A stretch of DNA of 64,000 nt from Pseudomonas schmalbachii. Lineage in GTDB: Bacteria > Pseudomonadota > Gammaproteobacteria > Pseudomonadales > Pseudomonadaceae. Position 1 is the stretch's first letter, and each line of letters opens with the position of its first letter. Shown one piece after another: positions 33,273-44,970 of this stretch. The notes under the pieces were generated by a model. It was not told the origin of the DNA, did not search any database, and saw nothing but the letters and a program-made list of their open reading frames with translations. The stretch lies in contig NZ_JAELYA010000005.1 of assembly GCF_017589465.1 (NCBI RefSeq), forward strand, positions 62,001 through 126,000. Direction: 5' to 3'. The translations under genes were made by a program, and so were the position numbers.

Positions 33273-35567
33273 TTACTCCGCCGGGGGATTCGCCAGCGCA
33301 CGCTCGGCGGCTTCGAGCCGGGCGCGGGCGCTGTCCAGTTGTTCCTGCGGTGCGCCTTCGCGCTCCAGTTTCTTCAGGTCGGCGCGGGCGTAGGCCAGTT
33401 CGGTCTTCGCCGCGCGGGTGGCCGCATCCACCGGACGCTTCTCGATGCGCACCAGATCCGGCGCCGGCTTGCCGCTGGTGTCCTCGGCCGCGTGCAGGGT
33501 TTGTTCGGCGTCCGCCAGTTCCTGACGCAGATGGGCGAGGGTGGCCTCATCGGCGCCGGCCTGTTGGGCTTTCTTCAACTCCGCACGCTTGCCGGCGAGG
33601 GCGATCTTCGCGGCCTTCAGCGCCTTTTCACCGTCGCTCGGGGCAGGCGCGGCGGGTGGCGGAGCCTGCAATTCGGCCTGCAGGCGATCGAGGCGGTCCA
33701 CTTCGGCGCGCAATTGCTGCAGGGTGGCCTGCTGTTCTTCGGTTGGATTTTCGCCGAAGGCCTTCTCGGATTTCTTCAACTGCGCGCGGGCCATGGCGCC
33801 ATCGATCTTCGCCTTCTTCAGCGCGGCATCGTTGGCGACCGGAACTGCCGCAGGGGCGGGAGCTGGCGCGCTGGTCGCTTCGGCTGCTGCAAGGGCTGCC
33901 TTGGCCGCTTCGGCAGCGGCACGCAGGTCGGCGACCTGGGCCTGCAATTCCGGGGTGTCGTGGGTGGCGAGCTGCTTTTCGGCCTTCTTCAGCGCGACCT
34001 GGGCCATGCTTGCTTCGATCTTCAGGCGCTTCAGGTCGTCCGGTGCATTGCCCACCGCCTTCTCGGCCTTGACTCGCTCGATGATCGATTGCGCTGGTTC
34101 GACTGCTGTGTCCTGGGTTTCGCGGGCACGTGCGGCCTTTTCCTGGCGTGCCAGGCGCTCGGCAGCCTTGCGCTCTTCCTCGCGGCGCAGGCGATCCTGG
34201 CGTTGTTCGAAGCGCAGGCGCGAGTGCTCGGCCTTCTGCTGCTTGAGCTGCAGCTCGCGGATATCCGCCTTGGCCGCGCGGTAGTACTGCACCAGCGGAA
34301 TGCTCGACGGGCAGACATAGGCGCAGGCGCCGCATTCGATGCAGTCGAACAGGTTGTGCGCGTGCAGTTGCTCGTGGTCGTTGCCCAGGGCGAAGAAGTG
34401 CAACTGCTGCGGAAGCAGGCTGGCCGGGCAGACCAGCGCGCAGTCGCCGCAACGGATGCATGGCATGGCTGGCGGCGGCGCCGGCAGTTCGTCGCGGGTC
34501 GGGGCGAGCAGGCAGTTGCCGGTCTTGATCAGCGGTACGTCGAGGGACGGCAGGGCGATGCCCATCAGCGAGCCGCCGAAGATCAGGCGATCCAGCTTGC
34601 CCCGATCCAGCCCGGCGAAGTCCAGCAGTTCGCCGACCGGCGTGCCGATCAGCGCTTCGACGTTCATCGGCCGGGCCAGGGCGGCGCCGGTCAGGGTGGT
34701 GATCCGCGAGATCAGCGGCCGGCCGCGCAGCACGGCATCGGCCACGGCTACCGCGGTGCCGACGTTCACGCAGAGGGTGCCGATATCCGCCGGCAGGCCG
34801 CCGCTTGGCACTTCGCGGCCGGTGAGGATCTGGATCAACTGGCGCTCGCCGCCGGAGGGATATTTGGTCGGCACCGCGCGCAACTGGAACGGCCGCTCGC
34901 CGATGGCCGCCTGCAGCGCGGCGATGGCTTCCGGCTTGTCGTCCTCGACGCAGATCAGCACCTGTTCCGGCTGCAGGATGTGCACGAGGATTTCGATACC
35001 CTGCACCAGCTCCGCCGCGCGTTCGCGCATCAGCATGTCGTCGGCGCTGATGTAGGGCTCGCATTCGACGCCGTTGACGATCAGCGTGTGGATATCGTCC
35101 TGGGCGCGCGCGGCCAGCTTGGCGGCGGTGGGGAAGCCGGCGCCACCGAGCCCGGCGATGCCCGCCTGGCGGATGCGTTCGAGCAGCGCCGGTGCGTTTT
35201 CGTTGCGGAAGTCTTCGCAGGGTTGCAACGGCGCCCATTCCTCGCGGCCGTCGCTGTCGATGACGATGGCTGGCGCAGGCAATCCGGATGCGTGGGGAAA
35301 GGGCTGCTCGCCAATGGCCACCACCGTACCGGAGGTCGGCGCATGCAGCGCCGTGCTGATGGCGCTGCCGGGCGTGGCGATCATCTGGCCCTTGAGCACG
35401 TGCTCGCCGACTTCCACGCAGGCGATGGCCGGGCTGCCGGCATGCTGGGCCAGCGGCAGGATCAGGCGTTTCGGCAGCGGCGCAGCGGCAATCGGGCTGC
35501 CGGTGGACTGGCGCTTGTTGGTCGGCGGATGGATGCCGCCGGGAAAGTCCCAGACCTGCGCGTTCAT
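33273..35567 (-). CDS. rnfC: Rnf complex subunit C with a repeated Ala/Lys-rich tail
   Basis: 764 residues. Residues 1-430 are the RnfC core: [13 protein letters not shown] (NADH/FMN site), then two 4Fe-4S motifs [12 protein letters not shown] and [12 protein letters not shown]. From about 440 to the end is a charged coiled-coil-like tail with four related repeats ([77 protein letters not shown]). Such tails vary in length among proteobacteria. The start at 35567 overlaps the rnfB stop by 4 bases; an upstream frame extending to 35987 is a shadow of rnfB. Confidence 0.93.
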   Translation of the reverse strand: MNAQVWDFPGGIHPPTNKRQSTGSPIAAAPLPKRLILPLAQHAGSPAIACVEVGEHVLKGQMIATPGSAISTALHAPTSGTVVAIGEQPFPHASGLPAPAIVIDSDGREEWAPLQPCEDFRNENAPALLERIRQAGIAGLGGAGFPTAAKLAARAQDDIHTLIVNGVECEPYISADDMLMRERAAELVQGIEILVHILQPEQVLICVEDDKPEAIAALQAAIGERPFQLRAVPTKYPSGGERQLIQILTGREVPSGGLPADIGTLCVNVGTAVAVADAVLRGRPLISRITTLTGAALARPMNVEALIGTPVGELLDFAGLDRGKLDRLIFGGSLMGIALPSLDVPLIKTGNCLLAPTRDELPAPPPAMPCIRCGDCALVCPASLLPQQLHFFALGNDHEQLHAHNLFDCIECGACAYVCPSSIPLVQYYRAAKADIRELQLKQQKAEHSRLRFEQRQDRLRREEERKAAERLARQEKAARARETQDTAVEPAQSIIERVKAEKAVGNAPDDLKRLKIEASMAQVALKKAEKQLATHDTPELQAQVADLRAAAEAAKAALAAAEATSAPAPAPAAVPVANDAALKKAKIDGAMARAQLKKSEKAFGENPTEEQQATLQQLRAEVDRLDRLQAELQAPPPAAPAPSDGEKALKAAKIALAGKRAELKKAQQAGADEATLAHLRQELADAEQTLHAAEDTSGKPAPDLVRIEKRPVDAATRAAKTELAYARADLKKLEREGAPQEQLDSARARLEAAERALANPPAE

Positions 35568-36130
35568 GCGGCGCGCTCCTGGTCGGTGGCGATCAGCCGT
35601 GCGGCCGGCAGCGGCCATTTCCACTCGCGCACGCCGGGCAGCAGGTCGCGCATCTCGATGCAGTCCACCGGGCAGGGCTCGACGCACAGGTCGCAACCGG
35701 TGCACTCGGCGGCGATCACCGTGTGCATCTGCCGCGCCGCGCCGACGATGGCGTCCACCGGGCAGGCCTGGATGCACTTGGTGCAGCCGATGCACTCGGC
35801 TTCGCGGATGTAGGCCACCCGCGGCGGCGTTTCGGCGGCGGCGTCCAGCGGTTCCACCGGCAGGTCGAGCAGGTCGGCGATGGCCTGGATGGTCGCCGCG
35901 CCGCCGGGCGGGCACTTGTTGATCTTGTCGCCGCTGGCGATGGCCTCGGCGTAGGGCTTGCAGCCGGGGTAGCCGCACTGGCCGCACTGGGTCTGTGGCA
36001 GCAGGGTGTTGACCTGTTCGGCGATGGGGTCGCCTTCCACATGGAAGCGTATCGCGGCGTAGCCGAGCAGGGCGCCGCAGGCAATGCAGAGCGCCAGCAG
36101 CACGCCGACCGCGATCAGCACCGTGGTCAT
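35564..36130 (-). CDS. rnfB: Rnf complex subunit B
   Basis: 188 residues: an N-terminal TM helix, the [4Fe-4S] domain [19 protein letters not shown], and a ferredoxin-like domain with two 4Fe-4S motifs ([32 protein letters not shown]). It receives electrons from or passes them to ferredoxin. Overlaps rnfA and rnfC by 4 bases each. Confidence 0.95.
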   Translation of the reverse strand: MTTVLIAVGVLLALCIACGALLGYAAIRFHVEGDPIAEQVNTLLPQTQCGQCGYPGCKPYAEAIASGDKINKCPPGGAATIQAIADLLDLPVEPLDAAAETPPRVAYIREAECIGCTKCIQACPVDAIVGAARQMHTVIAAECTGCDLCVEPCPVDCIEMRDLLPGVREWKWPLPAARLIATDQERAA

Positions 36131-36711
36131 AACTTGATCAGCCCGGTGAAGCCCATGAACGCCAGCGACATCAGTCCTGCGGTGATCATGCCGATGGCCG
36201 CGCCCTGGAACGGCTTGGGCACGTCGGCGATGGCGATGCGTTCGCGCATGGCGGCGAACAGCACCAGCACCAGCGAGAAGCCCAGCCCGGCGCCGAAGCC
36301 CTGGGCGGTGGACTGGATGAAGCCGTATTCGGCCTTGTTGGCGTTGATCAGCGCCACGCCGAGGACGATGCAGTTGGTGGTGATCAGCGGCAGGAAGATG
36401 CCCAGCACGCGGTAGAGCAGCGGGCTGCTCTTCTTCACCAGCATCTCGGTGAACTGCACCACCACGGCGATCACCAGGATGAAACCGATGGTGCGCAGGA
36501 ACTCCAGGTCCAGCGGCTTCAGCACATAGCGCTGCAGCAGGTAGCTGCACATCGCCGCCAGCGTCAGGACGAAGGTGGTGGCCAGCGACAGGCCGATGGC
36601 GGTCTCGATCTTCCGCGAAACGCCCATGAACGGGCACAGGCCGAGGAACTGCACCAGCACGAAGTTGTTGACCAGGATGGCGCTGACCAGGATGAGGGCG
36701 AGTTCGGTCAT
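36127..36711 (-). CDS. rnfA: Rnf complex subunit A
   Basis: 194 residues, six TM helices, with [20 protein letters not shown] and [17 protein letters not shown], which match RnfE segments. First gene of the operon rnfABCDGE-nth; a short AT-rich leader with no clear regulatory motif precedes it. Confidence 0.95.
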   Translation of the reverse strand: MTELALILVSAILVNNFVLVQFLGLCPFMGVSRKIETAIGLSLATTFVLTLAAMCSYLLQRYVLKPLDLEFLRTIGFILVIAVVVQFTEMLVKKSSPLLYRVLGIFLPLITTNCIVLGVALINANKAEYGFIQSTAQGFGAGLGFSLVLVLFAAMRERIAIADVPKPFQGAAIGMITAGLMSLAFMGFTGLIKL

Positions 36712-36788
36712 CTGACGAGGGCCATGGAAAAGGGGCGCATATTATCGGGAAGGCTATTAAGTGGCTCAAGCCAAGGGTAGCCCTGAAA

Positions 36789-36816
36789 CGACGACGCCGG
36801 CATGGAAGCCGGCGTC
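36789..36816 (-). terminator. Hairpin downstream of metG
   Basis: ACGACGCCGGC-ATGGAA-GCCGGCGTCGT, a perfect 11-bp stem 20 bases past the metG stop; on the minus strand it is followed only by CGTTTC. It separates metG from rnfA. Confidence 0.65.
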
Positions 36817-36836
36817 GTGGCAGCGCGGGGCGCGGA

Positions 36837-38873
36837 TCAGCTGACGCGCTGACCCGGCTTGGCGCCGCTGTCCGGGCTCAGCAGGTAGATTTCCGAACCG
36901 CCCGGGCCGGCGGCCAGGACCATGCCTTCGGACAGGCCGAACTTCATCTTGCGCGGCGCCAGGTTGGCGACGTAGAGGGTCAGGCGGCCTTCCAGCTTGC
37001 TCGGGTCCGGGTAGGCGCTCTTGATGCCGGAGAACACATTGCGCTTCGCGTCGCCGATATCCAGCGTCAGGCGCAGCAGCTTGTCGGCGCCCTCGACGAA
37101 CTCGGCCTTCTCGATCAGCGCGATGCGCAGGTCGACGGCGGCGAAGGCGTCGAAGTTGATTTCGGCGGCGATGGGGTTCTTCACCAGCTCGCCGTTGCCG
37201 GTCGGCTGGGCCGCGCTGGCGGCGAGGTCTTCTTTCGAGGCTTCGATCATGGCTTCGATTTTCGCGGGTTCGATACGGGTCATCAGGGGGGTGAACGGGT
37301 TCAACTGGTGGTTGGCCAGCAGTTGCTCGTGGTCGCTCCACTTCAGCGGGGCGACGTTGAGGAAGACTTCGGCGGCCTCGGCCAGCTTCGGCAGCACCGG
37401 CTTGAGGAAAATCACCAACTGGCGGAACAGGTTCACGCCCAGGGCGCAGATGGCCTGAACCTCGTCCTGCTTGCCTTCCTGCTTGTTCAGCGCCCACGGC
37501 GCCTTGTCGGCGATCCAGGCGTTGGCTTGGTCGGCCAGGGCCATGATTTCGCGCATGGCGCGGCCGAAGTCGCGGGCTTCATAGGCGGCGGCGATGCTTG
37601 GCGCGGCGGCCTTGAAGGCTTCCACCAGCTCCGGTGCCGGGTTGGCCTCGACCAGCACGCCGGCGTTGCCCTTGTGGATGAAGCCGGCGCAACGGCTGGC
37701 GATGTTGACCACCTTGCCGACCAGATCGGAGTTGACCTTCTGCACGAAGTCCTCGAGGTTCAGGTCGAGGTCGTCGACGCCGCGGCCGAGCTTGGAGGCG
37801 TAGTAGTAGCGCAGGTATTCCGGGTCCAGGTGGTCCAGGTAGGTGCGCGCCTTGACGAAGGTGCCGCGGGACTTGGACATCTTCTGGCCGTTGACGGTCA
37901 GGTAGCCGTGCACGTTCAGCGCGGTCGGCTTGCGGTAGCCGGCGCCTTCGAGCATGGCCGGCCAGAACAGCGCGTGGAAATTGACGATGTCCTTGCCGAT
38001 GAAGTGGTACAGCTCGGCGTCGGAATCCTTGTTCCAGTAGGCGTCGAAGTCCAGCTCAGGACGGCGCGCGCAGAGGTTTCGGAAGCTCGCCATGTAGCCG
38101 ATCGGCGCGTCCAGCCAGACGTAGAAGTACTTGCCGGGGGCGTCCGGGATTTCGAAGCCGAAGTAGGGCGCATCGCGGGAGATGTCCCACTCCTGCAAGC
38201 CGGAATCCAGCCATTCGGCGATCTTGTTCGCCACCGACTCCTGCAGGGCGCCGCTGCGGGTCCACTGCTTGAGCATGGCGTCGAAGTCGGGGAGCTTGAA
38301 GAAGTAGTGCAGCGATTCCTTCAGTACCGGCGTGGCGCCGGAGATCGCCGATTTCGGGTTCTTCAGCTCGGTGGGCGAGTAGGTCGCGCCGCAGGCTTCG
38401 CAGTTGTCGCCGTACTGGTCGTCGGTGCCGCATTTCGGGCAGGTGCCCTTGATGAAGCGGTCGGCGAGGAACATCTGCTTGTCCGGGTCGAAATACTGGG
38501 TCACCGGGCGGGTGGCGATGTGGCCGGCCTCGCGCAGTTTCACGTAGATCGAGCTGGACAGCTCGCGGTTCTCTTCCGAGTGGGTCGAGTAGTAGTTGTC
38601 GAAGTCCACCAGGAAGTCGGCGAAGTCGGCCATGTGCTCGGCGCGCACGGCGTCGATCAGCTGTTCCGAGGTGATGCCTTCGCGCTCGGCGCGCAGCATG
38701 ATGGCCGAGCCGTGGGCGTCGTCCGCGCAGACGTAGGTCGCCTGGTTGCCACGCATCTTCTGGAAACGCACCCAGATGTCGGTCTGGACGTACTCCAGCA
38801 TGTGACCGAGGTGGATCGAACCGTTGGCGTAGGGCAGGGCGCTGGTGACGAGAATCTTGCGGGCTTCGGACAT
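36837..38873 (-). CDS. metG: Methionyl-tRNA synthetase
   Basis: 678 residues. The class I HIGH motif appears as HLGH in [17 protein letters not shown], and the KMSKS motif is present ([12 protein letters not shown]). Zinc-binding cysteines lie in [18 protein letters not shown]. The C-terminal extension (from about 570) is the tRNA-binding (Trbp111/EMAP-like) dimerisation domain. The start at 38873 gives the usual [18 protein letters not shown]-terminus. Confidence 0.97.
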   Translation of the reverse strand: MSEARKILVTSALPYANGSIHLGHMLEYVQTDIWVRFQKMRGNQATYVCADDAHGSAIMLRAEREGITSEQLIDAVRAEHMADFADFLVDFDNYYSTHSEENRELSSSIYVKLREAGHIATRPVTQYFDPDKQMFLADRFIKGTCPKCGTDDQYGDNCEACGATYSPTELKNPKSAISGATPVLKESLHYFFKLPDFDAMLKQWTRSGALQESVANKIAEWLDSGLQEWDISRDAPYFGFEIPDAPGKYFYVWLDAPIGYMASFRNLCARRPELDFDAYWNKDSDAELYHFIGKDIVNFHALFWPAMLEGAGYRKPTALNVHGYLTVNGQKMSKSRGTFVKARTYLDHLDPEYLRYYYASKLGRGVDDLDLNLEDFVQKVNSDLVGKVVNIASRCAGFIHKGNAGVLVEANPAPELVEAFKAAAPSIAAAYEARDFGRAMREIMALADQANAWIADKAPWALNKQEGKQDEVQAICALGVNLFRQLVIFLKPVLPKLAEAAEVFLNVAPLKWSDHEQLLANHQLNPFTPLMTRIEPAKIEAMIEASKEDLAASAAQPTGNGELVKNPIAAEINFDAFAAVDLRIALIEKAEFVEGADKLLRLTLDIGDAKRNVFSGIKSAYPDPSKLEGRLTLYVANLAPRKMKFGLSEGMVLAAGPGGSEIYLLSPDSGAKPGQRVS

Positions 38874-38988
38874 GGTGATCAGGCCGTACGGGAAAATCGA
38901 GGGAAGTCGGCAACTATATAGGAAGCGGCAAGGTTCAAGCCACAAGCACCAGGCAAAAGCCTGACCAAACGTTGGTTGGTGCTGAGGA

Positions 38989-39052
38989 GGTAGGGCGGGT
39001 GAAACCCGCCAGAAATGCCGTCGTTGATCTGGCGGGTTTCACCCGCCCTACC
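38989..39052. repeat. Inverted repeat (GGTAGGGCGGGTGAAACCCGCC family)
   Basis: GGTAGGGCGGGTGAAACCCG with a perfect complementary arm ending GGGCGGGTTTCACCCGCCCTACC side, spaced by a 17-base centre. It lies in the divergent metG-apbC gap. Confidence 0.9.
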
Positions 39053-39110
39053 GCATACGCTGCTGTTACTATATCCGTCTGTTTTGCTCAGCCTTTTCCT
39101 GGGAGACCCC

Positions 39111-40205
39111 ATGAGCGTCATTACCCGTGCTTCGGTGGAAGCCGTTCTTCGCCAGATCATCGATCCCCACACCGGCCAGGACCTGCAAAGCGCCGGTTAC
39201 CTGCGCGACCTGGACATCCAGGGTGGCCGGGTCAGCCTGAGTCTCGAACTCGGCTACGCTGCCGGGCTGTTCAAGGGCGGACTGGCGCAGACCGTGCAGA
39301 TGGCCCTGGAAGCACTGGACGGCGTGGATTCGGCGCAGGTGCGCATCGACACCCACATCGCGCCGCACAAGGCGCAGGCCCAGGTGCCGGGCATGAGCAA
39401 CGTCAAGAACATCATCGCCGTGGCTTCCGGCAAGGGCGGCGTGGGCAAGTCCACCACCGCCGCCAACCTGGCGCTGGCGCTGGCCCGCGAAGGTGCACGC
39501 GTCGGTATTCTCGATGCGGATATCTACGGCCCGAGCCAGGGCATCATGTTCGGCCTGCCGGAAGGCACGCGGCCGAAGGTGAAGGACCAGAAGTGGTTCG
39601 TGCCGATCGAGGCGCACGGCGTGCAGGTCATGTCGATGGCCTTCCTCACCGACGACAACACCCCGGTGGTATGGCGCGGGCCGATGGTCTCCGGCGCGCT
39701 GATCCAGCTGATCACCCAGACTGCCTGGGACGACCTCGACTACCTGGTGATCGACATGCCGCCGGGCACCGGCGACATCCAGCTGACCCTGGCGCAGAAG
39801 GTCCCGGTGGCCGGCGCGGTGATCGTCACCACCCCGCAGGACCTGGCACTGCTCGACGCCAGGAAGGGCGTGGAGATGTTCCGCAAGGTCAACATCCCGG
39901 TGCTCGGCGTGGTGGAGAACATGGCCGTGCACATCTGCTCCAACTGTGGCCATGCCGAGCACCTGTTCGGCGAAGGCGGCGGCGAGAAGCTGGCGGCGCA
40001 ATACGGTGTCGAACTGCTCGCCTCGCTGCCGCTGTCCATGGCCATCCGCATGCAGGCCGATGGCGGCAAGCCGACCGTGATCGCCGACCCGGAAAGCCAA
40101 CTGGCGATGATTTACCAGCAGATGGCCCGCTGCGTCGGCGCCCGTATCCCCCTCAGCGAACAGGCCGCGCCGGCGATGCCGAGCATTTCCATCAGCGACG
40201 ACTGA
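39111..40205 (+). CDS. apbC: Iron-sulfur cluster carrier ApbC/Mrp
   Basis: 364 residues. An N-terminal MIP18-like domain (about 1-85) is followed by a ParA/MinD-type ATPase with the deviant Walker [20 protein letters not shown] and a C-terminal cluster-binding CSNCGH (CxxC). It delivers Fe-S clusters to apo-proteins. The start at 39111 follows GGGAGA. Divergent from metG as in other pseudomonads. Confidence 0.95.
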   Translation: MSVITRASVEAVLRQIIDPHTGQDLQSAGYLRDLDIQGGRVSLSLELGYAAGLFKGGLAQTVQMALEALDGVDSAQVRIDTHIAPHKAQAQVPGMSNVKNIIAVASGKGGVGKSTTAANLALALAREGARVGILDADIYGPSQGIMFGLPEGTRPKVKDQKWFVPIEAHGVQVMSMAFLTDDNTPVVWRGPMVSGALIQLITQTAWDDLDYLVIDMPPGTGDIQLTLAQKVPVAGAVIVTTPQDLALLDARKGVEMFRKVNIPVLGVVENMAVHICSNCGHAEHLFGEGGGEKLAAQYGVELLASLPLSMAIRMQADGGKPTVIADPESQLAMIYQQMARCVGARIPLSEQAAPAMPSISISDD

Positions 40206-40213
40206 TGCGCTGA

Positions 40214-40244
40214 GGCAAAGTGCCGCCCGGCGCGGCACTTTGCC
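40214..40244 (+). terminator. Hairpin after apbC
   Basis: GGCAAAGTGCCGC-CCGGC-GCGGCACTTTGCC, a perfect 13-bp stem just past the apbC stop; no T-run follows. Confidence 0.55.
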
Positions 40245-40305
40245 CTCGACCGACTCCCCCGGTAAGATTCGCCCTTCTTTTTTCACGAGCAACGGGACGC
40301 CCGCC

Positions 40306-40872
<567 letters not shown>

Positions 40873-40890
40873 TACGTTGCTGACTCCAAA

Positions 40891-40923
40891 GAGAACCGGG
40901 CCGATGCCCGGTTTTCTTTTTCA
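40891..40923 (+). terminator. Intrinsic terminator of dcd
   Basis: GAACCGGG-CCGATG-CCCGGTTTTC followed by TTTTT. Confidence 0.9.
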
Positions 40924-40924
40924 G

Positions 40925-41008
40925 GTAGGTTGGTGCTGAGCGCAGCGAAGCCCAACAATGCGTGACCCCACCAGTTGTTGGGCTTCGCTGCGCTCAGCCC
41001 AACCTACG
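40925..41008. repeat. REP/BIME-like inverted repeat
   Basis: Complete copy from GTAGGTTGGTGCTGAGCGCA to GCTCAGCCCAACCTACG with a 21-base centre, abutting the dcd terminator and upstream of the next small gene. Confidence 0.9.
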
Positions 41009-41067
41009 GGACGTTGGCGGGGCGTCTTCTATACTCAAGACCCCACCACTACCGCGGGAGACCAGTC

Positions 41068-41310
41068 ATGCGTCGCCTCAGTCTGCTATTCGCCAGCCTG
41101 TTGCTCAGCACCCCGTTGTGGGCCATGCATTGTCCGGCGGACATGGCCAAGATCGACGAGATCCTCAAGACCAATCCACCCAGCGATCCCGCTGTCCTTT
41201 CCAAGGTGCAGGAACTGCGCGCCGAGGGCGAGCAGTTGCACAAGCAGGGGGATCACAGCGGATCGGTGAAGGCGCTGGGCGAAGCGCTGAATCTGCTCGG
41301 GGCCAAGTAG
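41068..41310 (+). CDS. Small exported protein of unknown function
   Basis: 80 residues with a signal peptide (MRRLSLLFASLLLSTPLWA). The mature part is a helical hairpin (MAKIDEILKTNPP, VQELRAEGEQLHKQGDHSGS, VKALGEALNLLG) resembling a single TPR-like unit. GGGAG precedes the ATG. Such small secreted helical-hairpin proteins occur in pseudomonads with no known role. Confidence 0.75.
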   Translation: MRRLSLLFASLLLSTPLWAMHCPADMAKIDEILKTNPPSDPAVLSKVQELRAEGEQLHKQGDHSGSVKALGEALNLLGAK

Positions 41311-41323
41311 CTCCTGTCTTCCT

Positions 41324-41351
41324 GGCGTTCCCACGCTCGCGCGGGAACGCC
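41324..41351. repeat. Short inverted repeat (GGCGTTCCC...GGGAACGCC)
   Basis: A nine-base arm around ACGCTCGCGC, a type common in Pseudomonas intergenic DNA. It lies between two converging genes and could end either transcript. Confidence 0.7.
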
Positions 41352-41367
41352 TCGTCCCTTCAGCGAA

Positions 41368-43908
41368 TCACTTCTGCGGTACCAGCGTCAGCCGCTTGCT
41401 GCCGTAGACCCGGTCGATGTTCTGCGACTGGAACGGGAAGCTGACGTAATTGCCCTTCAACCAGGCATCGATGCCGTCCGCGTAGTGCGGGCTGGCCGGG
41501 TTGCCGGACTGGCCGCTGCTGTTCAGGCCGATCATCGGTTCCGCCTGGCCGAAGTCGACGACGATGCGCATGGCCGGGATCAGCCAGGTATCGAAGTCCT
41601 GCCCCCAGTGGTAGGCCGACACGTTCAGCGTGCTGTGGTCGCCGCCGGCCGGGTAGGGGCCGCGATCCAGGTAGCCCTTGATCGCGTTCACCCCGGCGCG
41701 CTGGCTGGCGCCCAGGTACGGCGCCATCTTGCTGCTGTCGCTGGTCCACGCGTAGGTGTGCAGTTTGCCCCACTGCCAGGAACGGCGGTCGCTGCCGAGT
41801 TTCTGCTCGCAGAAGCTCAGCGCGGCGGCCAGGCTGCGGGCGAGGATGGCCGGCTTGTCCTCCTTCTGCGGGGTGCGGATGTCGTCCCAGAACGGGCTGT
41901 CTTCGCGGCCGAGCAGATGGTCGGCCTGCGCCGAGTAGGAAAGCTTGGCGGCGTCGACGAAGGCCTTCCAGCTCGCGCTGTCCTCCGGGCCGAGTTCGTC
42001 GAGGAAGGTCTGCCGGGTGCTCTCCTGCAGGAAGGCTTCGTAGAGCGCGGCGTCGGCCGAGGTGGCGGCCAGCTTGCCGTCGAATGCCATCAGCCGGTCG
42101 AGGGCCTCGCGGGCGCGGCCGCGCTGGTCGGCGGGCAGGGCGTCGATTGCCTGCTTCAGCGGCTGCGCCATGCCGGGCGCCTCGAACATCGCCTGCAGCT
42201 TGCCGGCGAACGGCGTGGTCTGGTCGTACTGCATGGCGATCATGCTGCGGTTGTCGTGGCTGCGGCTGGCATTGGCCAGCTGCGCGATGCGCTCGGCGCG
42301 CTCCGGGTAGTACCACGAGCTGGACAGCTGGGCGCCGTAGCCCGGCTGCACCGTGCGGTGGTTGGCGGTGCCGAGCCAGCCTTGCGCCGGGTCCTGGTCG
42401 GCCGGATGCAGGATCGGATCGGCATAGCCGTCCCAGTCGTAGCGGCTGTCCCAGCCGGGCGAGGGCAGCAGGCCGCGACCTTCCCGGCGGTTGGGGAAGC
42501 GTCCGGTGACCTGCCAGCCGATGTGCTTCTCGTCGGCGAACACGATGTTCAACGCCATGGCGCGTATCTCGCGGGTGGCGTCGAAGGCCTGCTCGACGCT
42601 CTTCGCCCGCGACAGGTCGAACAGCGCGTCGAGGGATTTGTCGGATTCCGCCTGGATGCTGCGGTAGGCCAGTCCGTAGCCGCTGGAGAGCGGTAGCGGC
42701 TGGAGATCGTGCTGGCGCTCGCCGAGGGCGCTGTTCAGCAGCGGGCCGTGGCGGGTTTCGTAGATGGTCTCGCGGACCGGGCTGCGGCCCTTGATGAAGA
42801 AGGTCTCGTTGCGCTCGATGGCCGGCTGCCACTTGCCGTCGGCGAGATAGTAGAGGCGGTTGCCCTGGCGCCGGACCTGTTCGAGGAAGAGGTCCTGGGT
42901 GTCGCCCATGACCATGGTCATGCCCCACGCCAGCTTGCCGTTGAAGCCGGCCACCACGCCGGGCACGCCGGCGATGGAAACGCCCGCGGCGGTGTATTTC
43001 GGCGAGCGGATGTGCACGTAGTTCCACACCGAGGGCATGGAAATCGGCAGGTGGGTGTCGTTGGCCAGCAGGCTCTTGCCGCTGCGGCTGCGCTGCGGCG
43101 CGATGGCCCAGTTGTTGGAGGCGGCGACGCCGAGCATCTGCAGCGTGGCGACCTGCTGCGCAGCTCCGTCGACGGCGGCCAGTCCGGGAATCTGCCCGCG
43201 GAGCTTCAGGCCCTTGAGCTTGTCGGCCTCGTCGAACGGCAGCGCCTCGTCGGGGTAGATCGGCAGCAGCCACGCAAGCTTGTCGGTGCCGACCTTCTGC
43301 GCCATCGCCAGCGCCGAGATTTCTTCCTGCAGGTTGACCGCCAGGCCGAAGTTGAGCAGCGCGAAGATCAGCGCCGAGTCCTCCGGCTTCCAGTATTCGG
43401 GGCGGTAGCCGGACTGGGCGAGGTCCATCGGCAGGTTGTCGCGGTTGCGATAGATGTACGCGTTGACCCCGCGCGCGTAGGTCTCGAAGAAGCGCTTCAG
43501 GCGTGGCGACGATCCGGCGTAGAGCACATTGGCGCTCTGTTTCAGGTTCACCGTACGCATGAAACGGTCGACCTCCAGCACGCCTGGGCCGAGCATTTCC
43601 GCCAGCCGCCCCTGGGCCATCAGGCGCAGGCCGACCATCTGGCTGAGACGGTCGCTGGCGTGCACGTAGCCTTCGGCGAACAGCGCGTCGTGGAAGGTGC
43701 TGGTCTCGATCAGCGGCATGCCCAGCGCGTTGCGGCGGATCGACACGTTGTCCGCCAGGCCCTTGATCGGCTGCACGCCCGTGGTCGGCGGCAGGCTGCC
43801 GGCGTAGCGGTCGCTCAGCCAGGTCTGGCAGCCGGTCAGGCTGACCGCGGCGCTCAAGGTGGCGGCGATGCCGAATCGGGAAAGCGGGCGGAAGGCGCGC
43901 GGGGCCAT
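41368..43908 (-). CDS. quiP: Acyl-homoserine lactone acylase QuiP
   Basis: 846 residues, one short of QuiP (PA1032, 847). It is an N-terminal-nucleophile hydrolase of the penicillin amidase family. The signal region ends in a lipobox-like SLTGC near residue 22. The alpha chain ([15 protein letters not shown] etc.) precedes the autocleavage site, with the nucleophile Ser in [20 protein letters not shown]. The beta chain contains HTDLP-type NDTHLP and HGPLLN. It hydrolyses long-chain AHL signals, releasing homoserine lactone. Start 43908 follows the divergent gap; an upstream in-frame start to 43977 would disrupt the signal sequence. Confidence 0.9.
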   Translation of the reverse strand: MAPRAFRPLSRFGIAATLSAAVSLTGCQTWLSDRYAGSLPPTTGVQPIKGLADNVSIRRNALGMPLIETSTFHDALFAEGYVHASDRLSQMVGLRLMAQGRLAEMLGPGVLEVDRFMRTVNLKQSANVLYAGSSPRLKRFFETYARGVNAYIYRNRDNLPMDLAQSGYRPEYWKPEDSALIFALLNFGLAVNLQEEISALAMAQKVGTDKLAWLLPIYPDEALPFDEADKLKGLKLRGQIPGLAAVDGAAQQVATLQMLGVAASNNWAIAPQRSRSGKSLLANDTHLPISMPSVWNYVHIRSPKYTAAGVSIAGVPGVVAGFNGKLAWGMTMVMGDTQDLFLEQVRRQGNRLYYLADGKWQPAIERNETFFIKGRSPVRETIYETRHGPLLNSALGERQHDLQPLPLSSGYGLAYRSIQAESDKSLDALFDLSRAKSVEQAFDATREIRAMALNIVFADEKHIGWQVTGRFPNRREGRGLLPSPGWDSRYDWDGYADPILHPADQDPAQGWLGTANHRTVQPGYGAQLSSSWYYPERAERIAQLANASRSHDNRSMIAMQYDQTTPFAGKLQAMFEAPGMAQPLKQAIDALPADQRGRAREALDRLMAFDGKLAATSADAALYEAFLQESTRQTFLDELGPEDSASWKAFVDAAKLSYSAQADHLLGREDSPFWDDIRTPQKEDKPAILARSLAAALSFCEQKLGSDRRSWQWGKLHTYAWTSDSSKMAPYLGASQRAGVNAIKGYLDRGPYPAGGDHSTLNVSAYHWGQDFDTWLIPAMRIVVDFGQAEPMIGLNSSGQSGNPASPHYADGIDAWLKGNYVSFPFQSQNIDRVYGSKRLTLVPQK

Positions 43909-44034
43909 GGAACGATGCTCCTGCTCTGGGCTGGCGTGAAAAGGCGTTACGGTAGTGACGCGGCGATTGCCACGCAAGCCACGGATGCAGGGATTCCGAG
44001 GGGAGCGGGGCGCCCGGCGGCACCCCGGGATGAA

Positions 44035-44679
44035 TCAGGGCTTCGGCGGGTTGATCGCATTCGCCAGATCGTAGGCGCGCACGGTGGCCGGGCGGGCCTT
44101 GATGCTCTCGAACCAGCGCTTGACGTTGAGGAAGTCGTCGAGGTCCTGGGATTGCCACTGGTAGGGCACGATCCACGGGTAGATCGCCATGTCGGCGATG
44201 CTGTAGTCGTCGCCGGCGACGAAGGCGCGGCCGGCCAGGCGCTTGTCGAGCACGCCATAGAGCCGCGCGGTTTCCTTGACGTAGCGGTCGATGGCGTAGG
44301 GAATCTTCTCCGGGGCGAAGCGGTTGAAGTGGTGGTTCTGCCCGGCCATCGGGCCAAGTCCGCCCATCTGCCAGAACAGCCACTGCAGCGTTTCCTCGCG
44401 GCCGCGCAGGTCCTTGGCGATGAACGTGCCGGTCTTCTCGGCGAGGTAGAGCAGGATGGCGCCGGACTCGAACAGCGCCATCGGCTCGCCGCCGTCCGCC
44501 GGGGCATTGTCGACGATGGCGGGAATCTTGTTGTTCGGCGAGATCTTCAGGTAGTCGGGGGCGAACTGCTCGTCCTTGCCAATGTTGATCGGGTGGACGC
44601 GGTAGGGCAGGCCGGCTTCTTCGAGGAAGAGGGTGATCTTGTGGCCGTTGGGGGTGGTCCAGTAGTAGAGGTCGATCAT
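44035..44679 (-). CDS. Glutathione S-transferase family protein (YfcG-like)
   Basis: 214 residues. The N-terminal thioredoxin-like domain is MIDLYYWTTPNGHKITLFLE with the YfcG-type TxPNxxK motif, the cis-proline in NNKIPAIVD and the glutathione-binding ES in LFESGAILLYLAE. The C-terminal helical domain has GDDYSIADMAIYPW (N-capping box). YfcG-type enzymes reduce disulfides with glutathione. Matches the PA1033 position next to quiP. Confidence 0.9.
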   Translation of the reverse strand: MIDLYYWTTPNGHKITLFLEEAGLPYRVHPINIGKDEQFAPDYLKISPNNKIPAIVDNAPADGGEPMALFESGAILLYLAEKTGTFIAKDLRGREETLQWLFWQMGGLGPMAGQNHHFNRFAPEKIPYAIDRYVKETARLYGVLDKRLAGRAFVAGDDYSIADMAIYPWIVPYQWQSQDLDDFLNVKRWFESIKARPATVRAYDLANAINPPKP

Positions 44680-44725
44680 CGGATTGCTCCACGGGAAAGT
44701 GGGAAATCGACTCTAGCAGAAAGCA

Positions 44726-44749
44726 AAAGGCCTGCTGCTGCAGGCCTTT
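44726..44749 (-). terminator. Terminator of the SEC-C gene unit
   Basis: AAAGGCCTG-CTGCTG-CAGGCCTTT; on the minus strand followed by TGCTTT. It lies 20 bases past the SEC-C gene and before the GST gene. Confidence 0.75.
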
Positions 44750-44768
44750 CGGGGAGAAGGGCGGGCGA

Positions 44769-44963
44769 TCAGGCGCCGTGGCACTTCTTGAACTTGTTGC
44801 CGCTGCCGCAGGGGCAGGGATCGTTGCGACCCACGTCCTTCAGCGGATTGCGTACCGGCTCGTGGCTGTGGTTGCAGTTCGGGCCATGGACATGGCCGTG
44901 GTGGTGATCGTGGTCATGGTCGTGGTTGCAGTCGGGACCATGTACATGGGGTTCCTGGCTCAT
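44769..44963 (-). CDS. Small histidine-rich protein with SEC-C zinc motif
   Basis: 64 residues. The N-terminal two thirds is packed with His/Asp repeats ([19 protein letters not shown]) including two HGPxCNH units; the C-terminus is a SEC-C motif, [19 protein letters not shown] (C-x-C-x8-C-H). SEC-C binds zinc and often contacts ribosomes or SecB. The His-rich half suggests metal storage or delivery. It lies 7 bases after the upstream lipoprotein gene, so probably one operon. Confidence 0.8.
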   Translation of the reverse strand: MSQEPHVHGPDCNHDHDHDHHHGHVHGPNCNHSHEPVRNPLKDVGRNDPCPCGSGNKFKKCHGA

Positions 44964-44970
44964 TGGAAAC

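Noticed and set aside
31347..35813. A 1488-codon open frame antisense to rnfGDC
   Set aside because: It is the mirror frame of GC-rich rnf genes; the encoded residues are low-complexity (Arg, Gln, Gly, Asp) and no domain is recognisable, while all rnf genes on the other strand have full motifs.
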